Both the position numbers and the translations under genes were made by a program. Of a stretch of DNA of 64,000 nucleotides, positions 17,104 to 25,043 are shown piece after piece. The stretch's first letter is position 1. Each line of letters begins with the position of its first letter. Under the pieces are notes generated by a model, which did no database searches, was not told where the DNA came from, and worked only from the letters and a program-made list of their open reading frames with translations. Origin of the DNA: UBA6623 sp965217195 (GTDB taxonomy: Bacteria > Acidobacteriota > Terriglobia > Bryobacterales > UBA6623); assembly GCA_965217195.1 (NCBI GenBank), contig CBDCHL010000005.1, forward strand, positions 1,054,001 through 1,118,000, read 5' to 3'.

Positions 17104-18021
17104 ATGAACCACGTAACGCGCCGCGCATTCCTGGCTGCCGCTGCCTCGGCGGTGGCTTTGCCCGCTGCATCTCAATATCCGGTACGTCTCGGCGGGCCGG
17201 TTTTCTTGAAGTCAGAGGATCCCGAGGAATTGGCCCGCGAGCACCGCCGGTTGGGGTACAGCGCAGCGTATTGCCCGGACGCCGATGCGACTGACCGCGA
17301 CCGAACGGAGGCCATTCGCAAAGCCTTCGCCGCGGAGGACGTGGTGATCGCCGAGGTCGGCGCATGGAAGAACATGCTCGATCCGGACCCTGACAAGCGC
17401 CGAGAAAATTTGCGGTATGTCACGGAGCGTCTAGCGCTGGCGGAGGCCGTCGAGGCCCGCTGCTGTGTTGATATCGCGGGCTCCTACAACCCTGAGGTTT
17501 GGTACGGTCCCCATCCAAAGAACCTTTCTCAGGAAGCCTTCGATGCCACGGTCGAGAACTGCCGGCGAGTGATCGACGAGGTCAAACCAACACGAACCAA
17601 GTTCAGCATCGAGATGATGGGATGGGTTGTTCCCGATAGCCCGGACTCCTACCTCCGGCTCATCAAGGCTGTTGACCGCGAGGCGCTTGGCGTCCACATC
17701 GACGTCTGCAATCTGGTCAACAGCCCGGCGCGTTTCTATGGCAACAGCGCGCTGACCGAAGAGTGCTTCCGTAAGCTGGGCCGCTGGGTGGTCTCCTGCC
17801 ATGCGAAGGATCTGGAGTGGAACGTCGAACTCAACGTCCACTTCCGGGAAGTCATCCCCGGTCGAGGAGAAGTGGACTACCGCGCCTACCTGCGTGAACT
17901 CTCGAAGCTGGCGGCCCAGCCGCCCCTAATGCTCGAGCACCTCAAGACTGCCGAGGAATACGAAGAAGGCAAGCTGTACATCATGAGCGTCGCCAAAGAA
18001 ATCGGCGTCGCGTTTGCCTGA
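17104..18021 (+). CDS. sugar phosphate isomerase/epimerase-like TIM-barrel protein, Tat-exported
   Basis: ATG 17104 is chosen because a twin-arginine leader follows: MNHVTRRAFLAAAASAVALP. The 305-residue product is a xylose-isomerase-like TIM barrel (AP_endonuc_2). Family features include the acidic metal-site strands IEMMGWVVPDSP and GVHIDVCNLVNSP, SCHAKDLEWNVE, GEVDYRAYLREL, and the closing PPLMLEHLKT. The E, D, H, E ligands of the divalent-metal site are recognisable in these strands. Members isomerise or epimerise keto-sugars; the specific sugar is unknown. The Tat signal places it outside the cytoplasm. Downstream lies an IS1380 scrap, then a nucleoside hydrolase on the other strand. Confidence 0.8.
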   Translation: MNHVTRRAFLAAAASAVALPAASQYPVRLGGPVFLKSEDPEELAREHRRLGYSAAYCPDADATDRDRTEAIRKAFAAEDVVIAEVGAWKNMLDPDPDKRRENLRYVTERLALAEAVEARCCVDIAGSYNPEVWYGPHPKNLSQEAFDATVENCRRVIDEVKPTRTKFSIEMMGWVVPDSPDSYLRLIKAVDREALGVHIDVCNLVNSPARFYGNSALTEECFRKLGRWVVSCHAKDLEWNVELNVHFREVIPGRGEVDYRAYLRELSKLAAQPPLMLEHLKTAEEYEEGKLYIMSVAKEIGVAFA

Positions 18022-18031
18022 CCGGTAACCC

Positions 18032-18275
18032 GAGCAGTGGATCAAAGAAGGCAAACCGGTGACGCGCGGGACGCGGCTGTCGTGCCATCGATTTCGGGCG
18101 AACGAGGTGCGGCTGCAACTGAGCGTGCCGGCCTCAACCTGGGCAACCTGTGGCGACCCAGGTGGCAGGAACAAGCCCGTCAACTTTCTCTTGCAGTGCT
18201 CGGGTTCGCGGCTCTGACTGGACGGGGTTCTAAGCCCTCATCCGGACTTGAGAGGGCTTGCGGCGACAGATTACG
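18032..18275 (+). pseudogene. IS1380-family transposase remnant
   Basis: EQWIKEGKPVTRGTRLSCHR and then FRANEVRLQLSV are read in one frame from 18032. NLGNLWR follows in another frame. This is the C-terminal block of IS1380 transposases (EQWIKEGK...RLSCHRF..N.VRL.L...AYNLGNLWRR). At least one frameshift separates the parts and the rest of the transposase is absent. It lies immediately after the isomerase gene's stop. Confidence 0.7.
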
Positions 18276-18410
18276 TACGCGAACCCGATTTGCCACCAGT
18301 TTTCCATAACGGTGCCTCAAGTACCCGTGTTTGCAGAGAGTTAGGTCGCATTCCCGTGTGAAAGCCTCGCGCCCGGGTTCAGCACCTTTGGGGGCCTGCC
18401 GAGCCGGGCG
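18276..18410. other. non-coding tail after IS1380 remnant
   Basis: Nothing recognised; probably residual element sequence plus the end region of the nucleoside hydrolase transcript. Confidence 0.3.
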
Positions 18411-19442
18411 TTAGTTACTCTTCATTGCGGCCTTGACGCGTTCGACGAACAGGCGCATGAAGCGCTCGACGTCGACGTCATGATCGACCGTGATCCGATG
18501 CGCGCCGTCTGCACCGGGCCACAGGCTCTCACCACCGACCGAGACCCCATAGTTAATCCCCCGCTGGGTGTCCACATCGACATACACTTGCTCCCGTTCG
18601 AATAAGCTTGAGTCAATCAAGGACGCTACAGCCAATTGGTCGTACATCAGAAACTCACGCCACTCCGCGCCCCGCAGTCTCGTGCGAGTACGGTTGCGAA
18701 TCCAGCCGGCGAGATCGCCGCCATCCGAAAGAATCTCTTCGTAGGCGCTACGCGGGAACAGCGCCTTGCGAGACACATTCAAAGGCGACAAGACGATCGG
18801 CATACCGGACCGCAGTACCATGTGAGCCGCTTCCGGGTCGACCCAAAAATTGAATTCGGCGTTGGGTGTCTGATTTCCAGCGCCATCCGGCAGGATGGCG
18901 ATCGCGCCGCCCATAATGTAGACGCTCTTCACGGCAGAAGCGATGCGAGGTTCTCGGGATAAGGCCGTCGCGATATTCGTGAGCGGCCCTATAGCGACGA
19001 TCGTAATCTCTCCCGGGTCGCTCATCACGGTCGACACGATGAAGTCCGCGGCGTCCTCAGCTTGGGGCTTCTTGCGGGCGAACCCCCCGGGCCGTTCAGC
19101 GGCAGGGGCGTCCGACCACCACGTGCCAAATCGGCGGGTCGCGAACTCACTCTTCCGATGCACCAGCGGAAGAGTCGCACCCTGATAGACAGGGACCTCG
19201 TCGCGTCCGACGGCCTCGAGCAGCTTGAGCACCTGGGCCGTGGCGTCCGCTTGGTTTACGTTGCCTTCCACAGTGGTGACCCCATCGATCGCGATCTCAG
19301 GGGAGCCCAGAGCTAGGAGTAAGGCGTAACCGTCGTCTTGCGGCGGCAAGACGAAATCGGTGTCAAAGATGACCCGATGCTGTGCAGCCGCGGCCAACGC
19401 CGTCAACGTAGCGAAGAGAATTACGGTGGCGGACACTCGCAT
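18411..19442 (-). CDS. secreted nucleoside hydrolase
   Basis: A 343-residue inosine/uridine-preferring nucleoside hydrolase family protein with a signal peptide (MRVSATVILFATLTALAAAA). The N-terminal calcium-site motif is VIFDTDFVLPPQDDGYALLL: Asp27, Asp29, Asp36 and Asp37 correspond to the canonical DxDxxxDD, with a longer loop between the Asp pairs as in secreted members of the family. IVAIGPLTNIATALSREP, SVYIMGGA and the central NAEFNFWVDPEAA strand are all present. It cleaves the N-glycosidic bond of ribonucleosides; the leader suggests periplasmic salvage. A His near the C-terminus (GAHRITVDHDVD) completes the site. Isolated gene. Confidence 0.85.
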   Translation of the reverse strand: MRVSATVILFATLTALAAAAQHRVIFDTDFVLPPQDDGYALLLALGSPEIAIDGVTTVEGNVNQADATAQVLKLLEAVGRDEVPVYQGATLPLVHRKSEFATRRFGTWWSDAPAAERPGGFARKKPQAEDAADFIVSTVMSDPGEITIVAIGPLTNIATALSREPRIASAVKSVYIMGGAIAILPDGAGNQTPNAEFNFWVDPEAAHMVLRSGMPIVLSPLNVSRKALFPRSAYEEILSDGGDLAGWIRNRTRTRLRGAEWREFLMYDQLAVASLIDSSLFEREQVYVDVDTQRGINYGVSVGGESLWPGADGAHRITVDHDVDVERFMRLFVERVKAAMKSN

Positions 19443-19991
19443 AGGGAGAGCGGATCAAGGGCGAAGCGTCCAGGTCCTTCGCCGCAAATCAACCTAGTGA
19501 GCCTGAAAGATTGTTACCCGATGCTACAGCTTCTCGTCCGGCAAAGCAAGGATGGAGACAACAAGCGGAACCAGTATCAGCGGGTCGGTATGTCTCGGCC
19601 GAAGCGTACTGTCTTTGACCCAATAAACGACTCTTAGAGCGGTTCTGGCCCGCGTCTCCAGGAACCGAATGTGAAAAATGGCCTCGCCTACCAAGCCGGT
19701 GAGATCGCAACCTCGACCTCTACAAACGTTTCAGGACGTTCGATCGGGAGTCGCAACGAGATATACCAACAGTAATCCGTGACCGAGCACCTACATGGTT
19801 CATTTTGCGGGACTTAGCCGGAATGGGCCCTCTGGCGAGAGCTTGGAGGTTTTGCGATCAGAAGAGGTTGAGACGACCTACAAGCGCGAAGACCGCGTCC
19901 ATCCGGCGATGAAGCCCATCTCTTCCGAGCAGGTCTGGCAGGTTCTAGAGGCGAAAATGAACTCTCAGGCCGAGCCGGTTCCGCCCGCTCG
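19443..19991. other. intergenic region with one dispersed-repeat copy
   Basis: No gene recognised. Bases 19766-19820 match a repeat also found near 22.1 and 23.7 kb (AGTAATCCG, then GAGCACCTACATGGTTC, then GGGACTTAG). An open frame through 19795-19998 contains it and shows no family resemblance. Confidence 0.4.
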
Positions 19992-21386
19992 TCACTGACT
20001 GATCAGGTAGTCCCGCATCGTCCCCATATTGCTGGAATGGTAGAGGTGGCTGTGGTCCAGCAGGTAGTTGCAACGCGTTCGGCCGTCGGTATCGGGGCGT
20101 TGATTCGCAGTGATTACGCCCGTCCTCGCCTGACCGATCGCCCGGCCCCAGCAGTCATAGCGCAGGCTGGCTCCCGGCGCCTGTGGGGGAATGGCCCTTG
20201 AAAGCCATTCGTTCATGAGTTGCTCCGTGCGCGGGTCGGAGCAGACACCGTGACCACCGGTACCAGAGACCGGCGCGCACATCCCGGAGAAGCCTCCCGA
20301 AACCGGGGGCGGCCCGCCCTGACAGGTCCCGCTCCAACTGCGTCTCAACGGGCCGTCCTTCTCGCCCCAGTTTCCGCTGAAAGAACCGTTCCCGGAATGG
20401 ACGAACCGAACGCGGCCCCAACGTCCACTCGGATAGCGCCAAACCCCTTCAAATACATTGCCAATAACGCGCCCGGAGAGAGTGTTGTTGGTACCGTAGG
20501 TGCCGGAGACTTGGTCACCCGACACGCTGAGGACCATCCTGCCGTAGCCCGTGCTCCACTCACCCGCGAAACCCGTCGCACACCCACCACCGGTTCCCGA
20601 AGGTCCGCCACCGAACCCTCCAGGACGCGGCCCGCCTGGTGAGATGGCGCCGGGCGGGGTACGCTCGCAGCTTCCCTTCCAGGTGCTGGTCATGGGGCCG
20701 TCCTTCTCGCCATATCGCCCCTCGAATCCGCCGCGGCCGTCGTGCGTGAAAACGAAGCGACCCCAGCGCCCGTCGGCATAGCGCCAAGTCCCTTCGAGCT
20801 GGTTGCCGCGGATGCGTCCCGAAACCGTCTTATTAGGGCCATAGCTCCCACGCGCTTCATCCCCGCGGACAGTGAGTATCAGTTTCCCGAAGTTGGTGTT
20901 CCAGGTTCCGCCGAAGAAGGCGGAGCAGCTTGGGGCGAAACCAGGAGGACGCGATGGACGGGCCGGGGGCGCCGCCGTTGGCCGGGATGACGCCGAGGGC
21001 CGGGACGGCGGGGGAGCCGGCGCCGCATCACCAACGCAGGACCCTGTCCACTTCGCGTTCATGTTGCCGTCTTTTTCACCCCAGTTGCCTGTGAACTTGC
21101 CGTAGCCGTCGTGGGCGAAGCGCACGCGGCCCGAGCGACCGCTGGGGTACTCCCACTGCCCCTCGAGCGTACGGCCGTAGACGCGGCCCGAGATCCTATT
21201 GTTGGTGCCATATACACCCCAGACCTCGTCGCCGCTGACACTGAGCGTGAGTCTGCCGTAAGTGGTCTGCCACACTCCTGCAAAGCCGGAGCGGCAGCTT
21301 TGTGCTTGCGAAGTGGAGACGGCCAGAAAGCTGAACATTACCACGGCCCCCCAGAGAGTGACTGAACGCTGAAAAGGGACTGTCAT
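19992..21386 (-). CDS. secreted protein with three Cys-bounded 87-residue repeats
   Basis: 464 residues with a signal peptide (ending STSQAQ) and AAGGAG 7 bases before ATG 21386. Three repeats run Cys31-Cys117, Cys154-Cys240 and Cys269-Cys355, each exactly 87 residues. Shared elements are C..gFaG.W.T.YGrl.LsV.GD, then YG.N...SGR..G...EG.W.Y.sGR.GR..F.H.G.G.F.G..GEKDG, ending W.G.C. The repeats are joined by Pro/Ala- and Gly-rich linkers. The C-terminal about 105 residues are a different Cys-containing domain (SLRYDCWGRAIGQ, TRCNYLLDHSHLY). The repeats look like beta-sandwich modules closed by a terminal disulfide. I recognise no named domain or function. An extracellular or periplasmic location is likely. 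Confidence 0.75.
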   Translation of the reverse strand: MTVPFQRSVTLWGAVVMFSFLAVSTSQAQSCRSGFAGVWQTTYGRLTLSVSGDEVWGVYGTNNRISGRVYGRTLEGQWEYPSGRSGRVRFAHDGYGKFTGNWGEKDGNMNAKWTGSCVGDAAPAPPPSRPSASSRPTAAPPARPSRPPGFAPSCSAFFGGTWNTNFGKLILTVRGDEARGSYGPNKTVSGRIRGNQLEGTWRYADGRWGRFVFTHDGRGGFEGRYGEKDGPMTSTWKGSCERTPPGAISPGGPRPGGFGGGPSGTGGGCATGFAGEWSTGYGRMVLSVSGDQVSGTYGTNNTLSGRVIGNVFEGVWRYPSGRWGRVRFVHSGNGSFSGNWGEKDGPLRRSWSGTCQGGPPPVSGGFSGMCAPVSGTGGHGVCSDPRTEQLMNEWLSRAIPPQAPGASLRYDCWGRAIGQARTGVITANQRPDTDGRTRCNYLLDHSHLYHSSNMGTMRDYLISQ

Positions 21387-21826
21387 GGCATGTCTCCTTA
21401 TCTTCCGGTGGAGGGTCGGTGTGTAAGCAAGGGTGAAAGTCCGAAGGCCAACCAGAGGATACTACTTTGTGGGTATCGCGGGGATTAGCATTTTCTAGTC
21501 CAAGAATGATCCTGAACCAGGATTTCCGTTTTGGCCGCCTGGCCAGGGTCAGCATAGCCGAGCGACGGCTGCACTGCAACGCTTTTCGCGCCTCTTCCAC
21601 GTTCGATCCCTCTGGGTAGGTTCGCCGCCGATTTCCGCCGGAAAACGCCCCATTGAGTAGTTCGGGCCCAGCGACCTCGGCACTTGCACCGTGCTCTGGC
21701 TTCGTTCCCTCTCCAAGGTCAACCCCAACGCCGAGTCTCGTTTTCCTTTTGTAATGAGGCCTGCACGCCAGTGAACGGAGAACGAGTCCTCTGTCGAGTT
21801 GGACTTTACCGCCGTCGTTGAGAAGG

Positions 21827-21954
21827 TGGGCCGCCACGAACTTCAGCGCGACAGGGGGACCGAGTTTGGTGTCCTCAGCCTTGAAGACCACACCCATGCC
21901 GCCCTCACCGAGCTTCTCGGTGATGCGGTAGTGGCTGATGGTGCGGCTGACCAT
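21827..21954 (-). pseudogene. Ser/Thr protein kinase N-lobe fragment
   Basis: From ATG 21954: ISHYRITEKLGEGGMGVVFK then AEDTKLGPPVALKFV. This is the first 40 or so residues of a bacterial Hanks-type kinase, including the Gly-rich loop (GEGGMGVV) and the VALK lysine. The sequence then diverges into unrelated frame. The next part of such a kinase (hinge region) appears on the opposite strand at about 23361-23505. Confidence 0.7.
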
Positions 21955-22097
21955 GCCGGTCCGATTTTACCCTGAAAAGATAGGTGGCGTGATCAATCGA
22001 TCCGTTGAGCAAAGATTTTTCTGGTGCCCAGGCTGCAGTCCAACGACGGTTTGCGACTCTGCCGCTGCCCATAGGGCCCGCTCAAGCGAGTGGAACC

Positions 22098-22200
22098 TCA
22101 TGCGATCCGGATTCCCGATAGTAATCGGCAGCCGAGTGCTATGTGGTTCGTTTCGATGGGCTTAGTCCTCGTCGCGGTCGCAGACTCTTCGTACCAGTTC
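22098..22200 (+). repeat. dispersed intergenic repeat, longest copy
   Basis: Aligns by eye with 23705-23785 (right part), 19766-19820 (middle), 16341-16371 (left part) and 2838-2860 (right end, CGGAACTCTTCGTACCAGTT). All copies are intergenic and diverged. Confidence 0.6.
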
Positions 22201-22312
22201 TGGATGACCTACACTCAAATCGCCACCGCCCGGCTTGCGGCTCGGCCGGCCAGATGTTCGGCAATGGGTCCAGCATCAGCAGACGGATAGACTATCCTAG
22301 GATGACTGCAAC

Positions 22313-23323
22313 GTGACTACAAAACCGAAGTACGAAAACCCTCTCGTTCTCAGTATCTTGATCTCCCTGCTTGGCGTCGCGGTAAACGGCCGGGCGCAGG
22401 GTCAGGATTCTCCCGGAAGTGCGGACCACCCAACGGTGACGCGCTACACCGGTTCATTCATCGATGGCTACGAGGTTAAAGACTTTGACGAGTACACGCT
22501 GCCACTGGGACCTGCGGTTAAAGATGCAGCAGGCTGGCGGGTTCCGTCGAAGAAAGAAACCTTAGAGGGCAGGATCACGCGAATCCTCTACCGCGGGCCG
22601 GAGGGGCGATCCACCCTAGAAATTCTCCGCAACTACCAGGCGGCGCTGGAATCGGCCGGTTTTGAGACCTTGTTCACCTGTACCGACAAGGAGTGTGGCT
22701 TCTTGTTTCATTGGATCTTCTACCACGAGAGAGAACAGCTACTCCTCAACACAAAAACGAGTGGGTCAGCTTTTGCCATACCGCAGAATCTTCGCTACGT
22801 GGCGGCCAAAGGGTCGGTTGGCGGGGCGACAGTCCATGTTTCCGTGCTCGTCGCCTTCGATGCGGGGTTCAGCAAGCTGAGCAAGCGTCCGGTGACGCTC
22901 CTGGAAGTCGTCGAGTCCCAGGCCATGGACACCGGAATGGTCACTGTGAAAGCCGCGGCCATGGCGAAAGGCATCGACTCCACCGGCCACATTGCGCTCT
23001 ACGGTGTCTACTTCGACACCGATAGTGCCGACATCAAGCCGGAGTCTTCAGCCACCTTAGAGGAAATGTCCAAGCTCCTCCAGAGTCGGCCGTCGCTAAA
23101 ACTGCAGGTGGTAGGACACACCGACAGCCAAGGTGACTACGAACATAACATGGACCTGTCGAGACGCCGGGCGGCGGCCGTCGCGACGTCTCTGGCAAGC
23201 CGATACGGGGTCGATAGCGGCCGATTGAGGGCGGCCGGCGTGGGGCCTCTCTCTCCTGTGGCCTCAAATGACACACCGGAAGGTCGAGCCAAGAATCGGC
23301 GCGTGGAACTGGTGAAGCAGTGA
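22313..23323 (+). CDS. OmpA-family outer-membrane/periplasmic protein
   Basis: 336 residues from GTG 22313, with AGGA about 10 bases upstream. The leader NPLVLSILISLLGVAVNGRAQ serves as a signal peptide. Residues about 40-220 form a domain with YEVKDFDEYTLPLG, LYRGPEGRSTLEILRNYQAA and TDKECGFLFH, resembling DUF4892-type regions. The C-terminal about 110 residues are a canonical OmpA/MotB peptidoglycan-binding domain: ALYGVYFDTDSADIKPES, LQVVGHTDSQGDYEHNMDLS RRRA, then GRAKNRRVELV. It is likely anchored at the outer membrane or periplasm and contacts peptidoglycan. The gene lies between two fragments of a kinase gene. Confidence 0.8.
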   Translation: MTTKPKYENPLVLSILISLLGVAVNGRAQGQDSPGSADHPTVTRYTGSFIDGYEVKDFDEYTLPLGPAVKDAAGWRVPSKKETLEGRITRILYRGPEGRSTLEILRNYQAALESAGFETLFTCTDKECGFLFHWIFYHEREQLLLNTKTSGSAFAIPQNLRYVAAKGSVGGATVHVSVLVAFDAGFSKLSKRPVTLLEVVESQAMDTGMVTVKAAAMAKGIDSTGHIALYGVYFDTDSADIKPESSATLEEMSKLLQSRPSLKLQVVGHTDSQGDYEHNMDLSRRRAAAVATSLASRYGVDSGRLRAAGVGPLSPVASNDTPEGRAKNRRVELVKQ

Positions 23324-23870
23324 CGGCCGGTGGAGTTAATAGGACTGTCTTGTGAGGTCGAAGGCAGGACCTTTCATCGTGATGGCCTACCTTGAAGGCC
23401 AAACGATCAAGGACAAGATCGCCGAGCGTCCTCTGAAACTCGATGAGGCTCTGGATATCGCTGTCCAGACAGCCCAGGGCCTCCAGGCGGCACGCCAGAA
23501 GGTGTGAACAGCCATGGGGCCCCTCTCGTCCCTCCCAACGGTCCCCAGCCTCCCGCCGACGTCCGATCCACACCCAATTCAAGACGCATAGACCTGCGTC
23601 CTCGCGGAGCGACTTCGTTCATATCGCTCTATCACAAGCGACGAACTCTCCCGCTCCCCACCACCCTTTCAGACCCGTCGCCTGCGATTGAGCAACTGAG
23701 ATATATCATTAGCTATCCGTGGACGAGTGTTATGTAGTTAGTTTCGCGAGGGTTAGTCCTTCGCGGCCGCGGAACTATTCGTAAGGAATCATGTTCTGAA
23801 GTGTGAACCGCGCTCAGCGGTTCGGGCGAAATGTTGCTGTTGCGTCCTCCCGCTGCGGTATTCTTGCATT
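23324..23870. other. intergenic region with kinase hinge fragment and dispersed repeat
   Basis: Holds the kinase fragment at 23361-23505 and a dispersed-repeat copy at 23705-23785. Nothing else recognised. The bases just before 23871 should hold the promoter of the Sel1/FecR gene, but no consensus is evident. Confidence 0.4.
23361..23505 (+). pseudogene. Ser/Thr protein kinase hinge/C-lobe fragment
   Basis: Encodes PFIVMAYLEGQTIKDKIAER then PLKLDEALDIAVQTAQGLQA, which is the hinge and alphaD-alphaE part of a Hanks-type kinase (usual form PFIVMEYLEGETLKDRI...ALDIAIQIAEGLEAAH). It stops before the catalytic HRD motif. With the N-lobe scrap on the opposite strand at 21.9 kb it could derive from one kinase gene broken by an inversion. 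Confidence 0.65.
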
Positions 23871-24911
23871 GTGCGACGCGTGAACGTCTTAGTGGTCGTC
23901 GTAGGCTTGTTCGCAGCTTCGGCCGCAGCACAGCAACCGAGGTCGCCTCTCGAAGAGCTTAGGGTGCAGGCTAAGCAGGGCGACGCCACAGCGCAGCATG
24001 CCCTGGCGGCTGCTTACGCCAAGGGGGACGGGGTACCGCAGGACTACGTCGAAGCGCTCCAATGGATCCGCAAAGCGGCGGACCAGGGAAACGCCGACGC
24101 ACTCTTCGCCCTGGGGTTCATGTACCTCAAGGGGCGCGGAGTACAGCAGGACTACGTCGAAGCGCTCAAGTGGTACCGCAAAGCGGCGGAACGGGGATCC
24201 ACCCGCGCAACCCGCGCACTCTACACTCTGGGGGCTTGGTTCGGTGAAGGGCACGGCGCCGGCAATTCCTTCCTGACGGCCGGGCAACACGTCGCCACGA
24301 GGACGCGATATGCCGAGATTGAGGTATTGCCGGGCGTGTTATTGCGCCAAGGCGCCCACAGCAGGATTGAAGTCGTCTCCGCCCGACCCTCTCATGTGCA
24401 GGTCCGCCTGCTGGCTGGTTCCATCATTGTTAGCTTGACGGACAAGGCAAAGAGGGACGCTGCTTCGGTCCTATGCCGGGGCGCCGTCGTCCGATTCGGG
24501 AAACGCGGCGTGTATCGCTTCGACGCCCTCGACGGTGAGCCGCCTTCACTCAGGGTCTTTCGGGGCCAGGCTCACGTGGTCGCATTCGGGTCCGAATATA
24601 GAGTCCGGTCCAAACAGTCCTTGCTCCTGACAGAAACCAGCGGTGAATCAAACATTAAGAGGTTCGACCCATCGAAGAAAGACTCCCTCGACCAGTGGAA
24701 CCGCGCGAGAGCCAAACTGGTAACCCGGAGAGCCGGACCCGAAGCTCTCGCTGACCAGGACGGACGGTTTGCAAGTGAAATCCACACGATTGACCTACCA
24801 CGCGAAGATAGGATTACGCAGGAGGCTAAGGCGTATGAAGACATCGAATTCTCGAACCGAATGGATCATGAGCTGAACCGAGATGCCCTTCAGGAATTGG
24901 GATCGCGGTAG
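23871..24911 (+). CDS. Sel1-repeat plus FecR-like secreted protein
   Basis: 346 residues from GTG 23871 with a signal peptide (VLVVVVGLFAASAAAQQ). Residues about 30-125 hold Sel1-like repeats: AAAYAKGDGVPQDYVEALQW IRKAADQGNA, then GFMYLKGRGVQQDYVEALKW. Residues about 135-260 resemble a FecR-type beta domain: TRYAEIEVLPGVLLRQGAHS, VQVRLLAGSIIVSL and VYRFDALDGEPPSLRVFRGQ. The C-terminal about 85 residues are charged and helical. Sel1 repeats usually mediate protein contacts; a FecR fold outside an iron-uptake system suggests a structural module. The fusion is unusual to me. The last codons overlap a 27-bp dispersed repeat (24904-24930), so the original C-terminus may have been altered. Confidence 0.7.
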   Translation: MRRVNVLVVVVGLFAASAAAQQPRSPLEELRVQAKQGDATAQHALAAAYAKGDGVPQDYVEALQWIRKAADQGNADALFALGFMYLKGRGVQQDYVEALKWYRKAAERGSTRATRALYTLGAWFGEGHGAGNSFLTAGQHVATRTRYAEIEVLPGVLLRQGAHSRIEVVSARPSHVQVRLLAGSIIVSLTDKAKRDAASVLCRGAVVRFGKRGVYRFDALDGEPPSLRVFRGQAHVVAFGSEYRVRSKQSLLLTETSGESNIKRFDPSKKDSLDQWNRARAKLVTRRAGPEALADQDGRFASEIHTIDLPREDRITQEAKAYEDIEFSNRMDHELNRDALQELGSR

Positions 24912-24930
24912 GGATGCCGGTCACCCGGCA
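24904..24930 (-). repeat. 27-bp dispersed repeat, copy 2
   Basis: Exact reverse complement of 3942-3968. It overlaps the stop codon of the Sel1/FecR gene. Confidence 0.75.
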
Positions 24931-25043
24931 CGTCTATCCCGAGTGGGCCCACCGGACAATCGAGAAGGACTCAACTTGTCGGCCGTCGGTCCAGGGAGGC
25001 TCGAACGCCAAGAGTAGATGGCCACGTGGCTTCGGTTGTCTGT

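Larger units (their letters stand above)
21387..22312. other. intergenic region with kinase remnant and dispersed repeat
   Basis: Apart from the kinase N-lobe fragment at 21827-21954 (minus) and the dispersed repeat at 22098-22200, no gene is supported. The open frame continuing the kinase fragment to 21196 loses all family resemblance after about 40 residues. Confidence 0.45.

Noticed and set aside
19795..19998. 67-residue open frame
   Set aside because: Begins inside a dispersed repeat and overlaps the stop of the three-repeat protein; no family resemblance.
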